A stretch of DNA of 64,000 nucleotides from the NCBI RefSeq assembly GCF_000688455.1, contig NZ_JIAL01000001.1, forward strand, positions 1,519,001-1,583,000. The letters are read 5' to 3'. The first letter of the stretch is position 1. Each line of letters begins with the position of its first letter. A model generated the notes under the pieces. That model worked only from the letters and a program-made list of their open reading frames with translations, did not search any database and had not been told where the DNA came from. The translations under genes and the position numbers were made by a program. Source of the DNA: Pseudacidobacterium ailaaui (lineage in GTDB: Bacteria; Acidobacteriota; Terriglobia; Terriglobales; Acidobacteriaceae). Shown here piece after piece: positions 54,144-61,192 of the stretch.

Positions 54144-54401
54144 GCGAAAGGGAAAGTTTTCAGGCCATGGAAACGGGCAAGCGGACCCTTGCGGACCCTT
54201 CCGGATCCTAACTCTCATTGTACGATGCTCGGGCGCTCTTCTGGCGACCACAGGTTCGATAAAGGCCGCCAGGGCAGACAGAGGTCTGGCGCATCCTCCC
54301 GGTCTGGGAAAGTTGGAAGCCAGGTCCCTATTTAGGAAATAGCCCACGTTTCTTCCTGAGAAAAAAGACTTAAATTTTCCCCCCAAAAAAGGCTCTCTAG
54401 G
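54144..54401. other. Intergenic spacer between tRNA-Ser and the cellulose leader
   Basis: This 258-bp stretch contains no convincing gene. It holds an A-rich block and a CCCCCC-AAAAAA run near 54379-54390. A promoter for the bcs leader should lie at its 3' end, but I see no clear -35/-10 pair. No attachment-site repeat of the tRNA end was found here. Confidence 0.5.
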
Positions 54402-54421
54402 ATAGAGTGAAAGGACTCTAT
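54402..54421 (+). promoter_or_regulatory. Inverted repeat before the bcs leader
   Basis: ATAGAGT (54402-54408), six bases, ACTCTAT (54415-54421). It is a perfect 7-bp inverted repeat, either an operator or the first stem of the leader RNA. Confidence 0.4.
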
Positions 54422-54424
54422 TGT

Positions 54425-54500
54425 GGAAATTCTGGCAAACCGGAGGCAGGGGACGCCAGGCCGGGAGGTTTCTGCTTTTTCGAGAAAGCGGGGACCGGCC
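54425..54500 (+). ncRNA. Candidate c-di-GMP-I (GEMM) riboswitch-like leader of the cellulose operon
   Basis: The leader has, in order, GGCAAACC (54434-54441), GGGGACGC (54449-54456), a 3-nt joint and GCC (54460-54462), a hairpin GCTTTT-TCGA-GAAAGC (54474-54489) and AGCGGGG (54487-54493). These blocks and their order match the conserved core of the c-di-GMP-I class (GGCAAACC, GGGACGC, three A, GCC, then AGCGGGG). The joint reads CAG instead of AAA, the P1 stem is unclear and the GNRA loop is not seen, so this is tentative. Cellulose synthase with a PilZ domain, a c-di-GMP target, lies downstream. Confidence 0.45.
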
Positions 54501-54534
54501 GAAGGTCATGCCCGGCGCGTTGTGAGCTTCCAGG

Positions 54535-55677
54535 ATGCAGACTGAGATGGACAATCCACAAAATTCAATGGAAGAGGAAGACGCCATGAACGCAGACGCT
54601 GAATTGGCACGCGACATTGCACGCCTGTATTCGTGGGCGAATGTAGAAGACGCTGCATATCACAGTTTTACCCGCAGGCGAAAGCCGCACTCCAATCGCA
54701 GCGGACCGTCCGTTGAGGAGCATGCCTCGGAGAAGATGGAACCGAAGGTGAGAATGGATTCTCACCACCTTGGGGAAGAGCCGGTGGGGACGCAGACAGC
54801 AGAAAAAGCGGTCCTTACGTCCGCAGCGCCGGTGGTTGAACCGATGCCGACCCCGGCGGTCCCTCCTCCGGCCTTCACCCACCTTCCTTCCCATGAGCAG
54901 GCATCGGTACCCGTAACCATGCCCTGGCAGGAAACAGCTTCCACCCCGGTATCGGTGGCCGTGTACTCGCTGGCGGGCGGAGTGGGAAAGACCACCCTTT
55001 GCGCAAACCTGGGCAGGATCCTTTGCTCGCTCGGCGAGCAGGTGCTGCTGGTGGATGCATCCGGATGCGGCCTTTTGCCTTTTTACTTTGGCGCCAGTGA
55101 TTTCCGTCCGGGGCTGCGCACCTTCAAGGACCCGCAGCAGAGGTATGCTCCGGTCCGGGTGCTGGGGGCAGAGCAGATCACGCCGGAATGGTTTGAGTCC
55201 CAGGTGAAGCCGGCAATGCAGAATACGCAGCGGGTCATCTTTGATCTTGGACCGGCATCGGTCGAGGTCCTGCCGCAGGTCCTGGAAATGAGCTCTGTGG
55301 TGCTGATTCCGGTGCTTTCGGACTTAAATTCGATTCTGACGATTTCACGCATTGAGGCGGGGCTGAAGAAGATGCGCGCAGCGTCGCATACCATCCCTGC
55401 GCCCTATTATGTGTTCAATGAATTTGACGAGCAGAACCCGATTGACCAGAAGGCGCGCGCCCTGGTGAAGCGCCAGGTCGGCGAGCGGCTCCTGCCGTGG
55501 TCCATCCGCTACAGTACGGTCGTGGCCAACGCCATCGCCGACCGGATGACCGTCGCCGACCACGCGCCAGATTCGGCCGTGACCCACGACTTCATGGAGG
55601 TGGCCTCCTGGTTGCGGGTAACGGCCCCGGTGGCTGAACTTTCCGCCGCGGCCCACAGGCGGTGGAGTGAGCAATGA
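54535..55677 (+). CDS. bcsQ: Cellulose biosynthesis ParA/MinD-like ATPase, BcsQ
   Basis: A 380-residue protein. Residues 20-50 (ELARDIARLYSWANVEDAAY) resemble the short BcsR/BcsP protein, here fused to the N-terminus. A Pro-rich linker leads to a MinD/ParA-like ATPase from about residue 137, with the deviant Walker A AGGVGKTTL at 147-155; the usual leading Lys is Ala, so dimer-sensing chemistry may differ from MinD. VIFDLGPASVEVL supplies the switch region. BcsQ helps place or assemble the cellulose machine at the membrane. It is the first gene of the operon and overlaps bcsAB by ATGA. The exact start is uncertain because in-frame ATGs follow at 54547 and 54586. Confidence 0.78.
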   Translation: MQTEMDNPQNSMEEEDAMNADAELARDIARLYSWANVEDAAYHSFTRRRKPHSNRSGPSVEEHASEKMEPKVRMDSHHLGEEPVGTQTAEKAVLTSAAPVVEPMPTPAVPPPAFTHLPSHEQASVPVTMPWQETASTPVSVAVYSLAGGVGKTTLCANLGRILCSLGEQVLLVDASGCGLLPFYFGASDFRPGLRTFKDPQQRYAPVRVLGAEQITPEWFESQVKPAMQNTQRVIFDLGPASVEVLPQVLEMSSVVLIPVLSDLNSILTISRIEAGLKKMRAASHTIPAPYYVFNEFDEQNPIDQKARALVKRQVGERLLPWSIRYSTVVANAIADRMTVADHAPDSAVTHDFMEVASWLRVTAPVAELSAAAHRRWSEQ

Positions 55678-58600
55678 GATGGGTGCTGGGATACTGGAAC
55701 TCTCTTGGCACCCGGTCCAGCCTTTTTGCCGCCCTGGCGCGCTACACCGTCTACGCCATCCTCTTATTTCTGGCTTTTGAGTGCATTACGATCCGGTTTA
55801 ACTGGCCGGAGCAACTGGTCCTGGGCACGCTGACCATCCTGCTCACGTATGCGATCCATCGCATCTCGGATGCAGAGGTGGTCACGCTGGCCCTGATGTT
55901 TGCTTCCATGCTGGCGACCGCGCGCTATGCCTACTGGCGCGTTGCGACGGTGGTGGAAGCCGTGGCCAAGCAGGGGGGCGAGCTGGGATGGGCAAACATT
56001 TTCTTCATGCTGGTCCTGCTGTCGGCAGAGTTTTATGCCTTCAGCATCCTGTTTCTTGGTTACATCCAGACCATCCGCCCGCTGCGCCGTCGCCCGGTAC
56101 CGCTGCCCAGAGACATTGACCAGTGGCCGCATGTGGATGTTCTGATTCCCACCTATAACGAGCCTCTTGCCGTGGTGCGCAGCACGGCCTTTGCCGCATT
56201 GAATATGGATTATCCGGAAGACAAGCTGCATGTGTATGTTCTGGATGACGGGCGGCGGGAGGAGTTCCGGAAATTCTGCGAAGAGGCCGGTGTCGGCTAC
56301 ATCATCCGCAAGGACAACAAACACGCGAAGGCGGGGAACATCAACCATGCGCTGACGCTGCTCGATTCGCCGTATGTCGCGATTTTTGATTGCGACCATG
56401 TGCCGACACGCAGCTTTCTGCAGGTGACGCTGGGCTGGTTTCTGAAGGACAAGAAGCTGGGCATGTTGCAGACCCCGCACTTTTTCTATTCTCCGGACCC
56501 ATTCGAGCGGAACCTGCACCAGTTTATGTCCATCCCGAACGAGGGGGAGTTGTTTTACGGGGTGGTGCAGGATGGAAATGACCTATGGAATGCGACCTTC
56601 TTCTGTGGTTCCTGTGCCGTGCTGCGACGGGAAGCCCTTGAGCAGATTGGCGGCATCGCCACAGAAACGGTGACCGAGGATGCCCATACCTCACTGCGCA
56701 TGCAGATCCATGGATGGAACACGGCCTATATCAACATCCCGCAGGCGGCCGGTCTGGCGACGGAGAGCCTTTCCAGCCACGTCGGGCAGCGCATCCGCTG
56801 GGCGCGCGGCATGGTGCAGGTCATGCGCACGGACAATCCGTTGTTTGCCAAGGGGCTGAAGTGGCCGCAGCGTCTCTGCTATTTCAATGCCATGATCCAC
56901 TTCCTGTATGCCGGCCCGCGGCTGGTTTTTCTGACTGCGCCGCTGGTCTACATGCTGCTGGGCAGGATCAATATTCCCGGCTACTGGATTGCCATTGCTG
57001 CTTACGCTCTGCCTCATCTTTTTCTGGCCAACGTGACCAACTTTCGGGTGCAGGGCAAGTTCCGGCATTCTTTCTGGAACGAGGTGTATGAGACGGTACT
57101 GGCGCCATATATTCTGGGCCCTACCTTGCTGGCGCTGGTCAATCCGAAGCTGGGCAAGTTCAATGTGACGGCCAAGGGAGGCATTGTCCGGCGGAGCTAT
57201 TTCGACAAGAGAATCGCCTTACCTTACATCACTCTGATTCTGCTGAATGTGCTGGCGCTGCTGATTGCCCCCATCCGGTATTTCTACTGGAATGCGGGCC
57301 ATCCAGGCACGGTCATCATGAATGTTGTCTGGGTGCTTTTCAATATGGTCATTATCGGGACGGCAAATGCTGTGGCTTATGAATCAAGGCAGGTGCGCAG
57401 AGACGTGCGCATTTCGCTGAAGATGCCGGTGCAGATCAAGCTGGCCGACGGCAGGAGCTTTTTTGGCGAGACAGTGGACATCTCCCGCGGGGGGACCAAA
57501 GTAAAGCTGGAAGTGCCCTTGACGCTGCCGGCCGGGAGCCGTCTGCGCATCGTTTATCCGTTGCGCGGGCAGGAGGCGGAACTGCCTGCCAATGTCGTCA
57601 AGGGCGAGGGGCTGGACCTTCGGCTGCATCATGCTGAGCTTTCGCTCGAAGAGGAGGAGATGCTGACGCTGGTGCTTTATTCCGGCGCGGACACCTGGCT
57701 GAGCCGCAGCGAACAACGCGAGCCAGACAGACCGATGCGCAGCTTTCTGCGTCTGGTGCGGCTGTCCGTAAAAGGTGTGGCGCTGGCGCTGAAGGCGGTC
57801 GTGCCTTCAGGACGGGGAGCGCGCCTGAAAGCGGCGCGGGCCGAGGCGGCCATTTTGCTGACGGCGGTGCTGGCGGGCGGTTGCCTGTTCACCAGAGCAC
57901 AGACCACACCTGCGCCTGCGGGCCCGACGGAGGGCACCTTTCACAGCATTTTTTCCCTCAAAGACATGGGGGTCCCGGAGGCGGTCGTCTTCCGCGGCGT
58001 GGCTTCAGGGCGGAACATCCCCTTTTCGCTGCCCCAGACCGATATTCCTCAACAGGCGTCGCTCAAGCTGCAGTATGCCTTTTCGCCGGGCCTGATTCCG
58101 CAGATGAGTCATCTGAGCGTGCTGCTGAATGGGACGCTGGTGGCCACGGTGCCCGTCCCGCAGAACAAGGACATCGAAAGTAACCAGACCGTGACGATTC
58201 CGCTGCCCGCTGAGCTGCTGGTCCGCAATAATGTGCTGGCCTTTCAGTTTGTAGGGCACTATACCCAGCAATGTGAAGATCCGGCCAATACCACGCTGTG
58301 GGCGCGGGTGGAAAACAGCTCGCAGGTAGAGGTCTCCGGGACGCTGCTTCCGCTGGCCGATGATCTGAAGATCCTGCCGCTGCCGTTTTATGACGGGGCC
58401 GTCAGCAGCACCTCTTCTTCGGTTCCCTTTGCCTTTGCCTCTTCAACGGCAGACCCGGCCGTCCAGCAGGCGGCCGGTATTGTGGCCTCATGGTTCGGGG
58501 TTGCGGCAAAGTCGCGGCCGCTCTCCTTTCCGGTGAGCACTGGAGACATTTTGCCGAAGGGAAACGTGGTCCTGTTTGCGGACAGTTTTTCTGATCTGCC

Positions 58601-60062
58601 ACCGGGGCTGAACGTCAATGGCGACGGTGCTCTGGTAGCAGTGCGGGCCAATCCGAATGACCCTTATGGAAAAGTGCTGATTGTGGCAGGAAACAGTGGC
58701 GAGCAGCTGCTGGCGGCGGCAAGAGCGCTGGCGCTGGGCAACTCTCTGCTCCAGGGCAGGACGGCGAACATCTCGCAGATACAGCTGCCCCCGGCAAGGA
58801 AAGAGGACGATGCGCCTCTGTGGCTGAAGGCGGGACAGACCAACTCCTTGTGGGACTATGCCACCGATACTGAGCTGCAAAGCGACGGCTCCGGACCCAT
58901 GGCGGTCTATCTGCGCGTTCCTCCAGACCTTTACTTTGGCGACCGGCAGGACGTCCCGATGCATGTGGACTACCGCTACAACGCCATCTCGCTGGCAAAC
59001 GCCTCAACGCTGCGGATTACGGCCAACGGTGGTCTGGTAAACGAGCTGCCGCTGCCGCATGAGAACAATCCGAAGAAGACGCTCGCCTACGATGCCGCAA
59101 TCCCGGTGGTGAACCTGCGACCGTTCGCCAACACGTTTCTGTTCAATTTCTATTTCCAGATTGCGAAGATGGGGAACTGCCAGGACACGCCGCCGATCAA
59201 TCTGCAGGGGGCCATCCTGCGCAGCAGCTATGTGGACCTGCGGGGGATCCAGCATTGGGCTGCGATGCCCAACCTGGAACTGTTTGCCAATGCCGGCTTT
59301 CCTTTTACGCGCTTTGCCGACCTTTCGCAGACGCGGATCATTCTTCCCGCGCAGCCGAGCCAGCAGGAGATGGAGGCCTATCTGATGCTGCTGGCCTACT
59401 TCGGGGAGCAGACGGGGTATCCGGCGCTGCGGGTGAGCACCGGAGACGCTGCCAAAATGGGGGGAGACGAGGACTATTTGGTGTTGGGAACGGCCGGCGA
59501 CCAGCCCGCCTTTGCACGCCTGAATGAACAGCTTCCGGTGCGGGTCCAGGACGGCGGACTGACGGTCCGGGACACGGGCGGGATGTTTGCTGCCATCAAG
59601 CGGGCCTGGTGGCAGGTGGCCGAGATGCGTCCGGACTGGTGGTGGAAGCTGGGCCGCTATGATCATGATGGCCTGATTGAAAGCCTGAGTCAGGCCCCGG
59701 AGACGCTGCTGCAGGGGATTGAATCGCCCTGGAAGCCGCACCGGTCGGTGGTGACGATTACCTTCCGCGACAATGATGCGGTCGGCGCCTTTGCGGCGGC
59801 CTTCTGGAAGGCGTCCATGTCGGGGGACATCAGTGAGTCGGTGAGCGTGCTGCATGGAAAGCAGTTCAGCTCCTACCGGCTGGGCGAGCGTTACTATCAT
59901 GTGGGAGACCTGCCCCTGTGGGATCGCATCCGCTATATGCTTCGGAGCTTCCCCTGGCTGATTGTGGTCCTTACGTTTGTACTCGGACTTTTCATTGTTC
60001 CCTGGACGAAGTTGTGGCTGGACCGGCGCGCGCAGGCGCGTTTGGAGGCAAAGAACGTATGA
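55674..60062 (+). CDS. bcsAB: Cellulose synthase BcsA-BcsB fusion with PilZ domain
   Basis: A 1462-residue polypeptide. Residues 1-570 are the BcsA membrane and glycosyltransferase family 2 part: VDVLIPTYNEP (154-164), VLDDGR with D191-D192, FDCD with D239 and D241, TED with D336 and the Q372-R-I-R-W motif that holds the glucan end. Residues 571-680 are a PilZ domain with R-Q-V-R-R (572-576) and D602-I-S-R-G-G, the c-di-GMP-binding pair. From about 720 onward, after a hydrophobic segment, comes the BcsB periplasmic part (TFHSIFSLKDMGVPEAVVF) ending in one C-terminal membrane helix (about 1425-1450). It makes beta-1,4-glucan from UDP-glucose. A similar fusion is known in acetic-acid bacteria (AcsAB). 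Both ends overlap neighbours by 4 bp. Confidence 0.95.
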   Translation: MRWVLGYWNSLGTRSSLFAALARYTVYAILLFLAFECITIRFNWPEQLVLGTLTILLTYAIHRISDAEVVTLALMFASMLATARYAYWRVATVVEAVAKQGGELGWANIFFMLVLLSAEFYAFSILFLGYIQTIRPLRRRPVPLPRDIDQWPHVDVLIPTYNEPLAVVRSTAFAALNMDYPEDKLHVYVLDDGRREEFRKFCEEAGVGYIIRKDNKHAKAGNINHALTLLDSPYVAIFDCDHVPTRSFLQVTLGWFLKDKKLGMLQTPHFFYSPDPFERNLHQFMSIPNEGELFYGVVQDGNDLWNATFFCGSCAVLRREALEQIGGIATETVTEDAHTSLRMQIHGWNTAYINIPQAAGLATESLSSHVGQRIRWARGMVQVMRTDNPLFAKGLKWPQRLCYFNAMIHFLYAGPRLVFLTAPLVYMLLGRINIPGYWIAIAAYALPHLFLANVTNFRVQGKFRHSFWNEVYETVLAPYILGPTLLALVNPKLGKFNVTAKGGIVRRSYFDKRIALPYITLILLNVLALLIAPIRYFYWNAGHPGTVIMNVVWVLFNMVIIGTANAVAYESRQVRRDVRISLKMPVQIKLADGRSFFGETVDISRGGTKVKLEVPLTLPAGSRLRIVYPLRGQEAELPANVVKGEGLDLRLHHAELSLEEEEMLTLVLYSGADTWLSRSEQREPDRPMRSFLRLVRLSVKGVALALKAVVPSGRGARLKAARAEAAILLTAVLAGGCLFTRAQTTPAPAGPTEGTFHSIFSLKDMGVPEAVVFRGVASGRNIPFSLPQTDIPQQASLKLQYAFSPGLIPQMSHLSVLLNGTLVATVPVPQNKDIESNQTVTIPLPAELLVRNNVLAFQFVGHYTQQCEDPANTTLWARVENSSQVEVSGTLLPLADDLKILPLPFYDGAVSSTSSSVPFAFASSTADPAVQQAAGIVASWFGVAAKSRPLSFPVSTGDILPKGNVVLFADSFSDLPPGLNVNGDGALVAVRANPNDPYGKVLIVAGNSGEQLLAAARALALGNSLLQGRTANISQIQLPPARKEDDAPLWLKAGQTNSLWDYATDTELQSDGSGPMAVYLRVPPDLYFGDRQDVPMHVDYRYNAISLANASTLRITANGGLVNELPLPHENNPKKTLAYDAAIPVVNLRPFANTFLFNFYFQIAKMGNCQDTPPINLQGAILRSSYVDLRGIQHWAAMPNLELFANAGFPFTRFADLSQTRIILPAQPSQQEMEAYLMLLAYFGEQTGYPALRVSTGDAAKMGGDEDYLVLGTAGDQPAFARLNEQLPVRVQDGGLTVRDTGGMFAAIKRAWWQVAEMRPDWWWKLGRYDHDGLIESLSQAPETLLQGIESPWKPHRSVVTITFRDNDAVGAFAAAFWKASMSGDISESVSVLHGKQFSSYRLGERYYHVGDLPLWDRIRYMLRSFPWLIVVLTFVLGLFIVPWTKLWLDRRAQARLEAKNV

Positions 60063-61192
60063 AGCGGTGGTGGGTGCTGACGGCCCTGTTCTTTTTGCTT
60101 CGTGGGGACCTTCCGGCAGAAACGGGCTGGTCCTTGTGGGACGCATACGCTGCCAGTTTTATCAGCCCGCAGGGACGGGTGATTGATGCGGACCGCAATG
60201 CCATGACCACATCGGAGGGCCAGAGCTATGCGATGTTCTTTTCGCTGGTGGCCAACGATCGGGCAACCTTTGACCGCGTGCTGGGCTGGACGGAGAAAAA
60301 CCTGGCCAGCGGCGATCTAGGGCGGCAACTGCCGGCCTGGAGCTGGGGCACCAAGAAAGACGGGTCCATGGGCGTGCTGGACCCCAATTCGGCCTCTGAT
60401 GCGGACCTGTGGATGGCCTACACGCTGTTGGAGGCCGGACGGCTATGGAAAAATCCCTCTTATTCCCAAAAGGGAGGGGCGCTACTTTCGGTCATTTCCA
60501 GCCAGGAGGTCGACCATGTGCCGGGAATCGGACCGGTCCTGTTGCCGGGAAAGGTGGGTTTTCATCCCGCGGCGGAACAATGGTTTCTCAACCCGAGCTA
60601 TCTGCCTCTGCCGGTCCTGCTGGGGGCCGCGCATTATGCACCCCGGGGCTCCTGGAAGCAAATGGCCGCAGCGCTTCCGGTGTGGTTGAAACAGGCCAGT
60701 CCGGCCGGGTTTGCGATGGATTGGGTAGAATGCGATGGCAAAGGTGTATTTCCGGCAGCGGTCCCGGGAGACCCTGCCGCCAGCGCCAAGGGTAGCTACG
60801 ATGCGATCCGGGTCTATTTGTGGGCCGGGATGGCAGCCGATGAGATGCCGCAGAAGGCGCCACTGCTCGAAGATTTTGCCGCGATGGCGCAATATGTGAA
60901 GGCCCACGGGGCGCCCCCCGAGAGTGTTGCGCCGGATGGCCATGTTTTAAGCACGGCCGCCCCGCCGGGTTTTCTGGCGGCGATTTCCCCATTTCTGTTC
61001 AGTACAGGAGACCGCGTGACCGCGGAGACGCTGCTGCGCAATGTAAAGGCGCAGGTCTCGTCTTCGACAGGTTTGCTGGGAGAGCCGGCGCGGTATTACG
61101 ACCAGAACCTGGCGCTTTTTGCGCTGGGATGGTATGAAAAACGCTTCCGGTTTGCGCCGGATGGAACGCTGAGGCCCGTATGGAAAAAATGA
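60059..61192 (+). CDS. bcsZ: Endoglucanase of glycoside hydrolase family 8, BcsZ
   Basis: A 377-residue periplasmic cellulase that trims or edits nascent cellulose in bcs operons. The ATG at 60059 overlaps the bcsAB stop (ATGA) and gives a signal peptide (MKRWWVLTALFFLLRGDLPA). The family catalytic acid is the Glu in TTSEGQSYAMFFSLVAND near residue 50, and the second acidic site is in SDADLWMAYTLLEAG. The C-terminal YYDQNLALFALGWYEKRFRF is also characteristic. A longer reading from 59918 runs through the end of bcsAB. It is followed by bcsC with another ATGA overlap. Confidence 0.93.
   Translation: MKRWWVLTALFFLLRGDLPAETGWSLWDAYAASFISPQGRVIDADRNAMTTSEGQSYAMFFSLVANDRATFDRVLGWTEKNLASGDLGRQLPAWSWGTKKDGSMGVLDPNSASDADLWMAYTLLEAGRLWKNPSYSQKGGALLSVISSQEVDHVPGIGPVLLPGKVGFHPAAEQWFLNPSYLPLPVLLGAAHYAPRGSWKQMAAALPVWLKQASPAGFAMDWVECDGKGVFPAAVPGDPAASAKGSYDAIRVYLWAGMAADEMPQKAPLLEDFAAMAQYVKAHGAPPESVAPDGHVLSTAAPPGFLAAISPFLFSTGDRVTAETLLRNVKAQVSSSTGLLGEPARYYDQNLALFALGWYEKRFRFAPDGTLRPVWKK

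Noticed and set aside
59004-60146. A 380-codon minus-strand open frame
   Set aside because: It is antisense to the BcsB part and start of bcsZ; its translation has no recognisable features.
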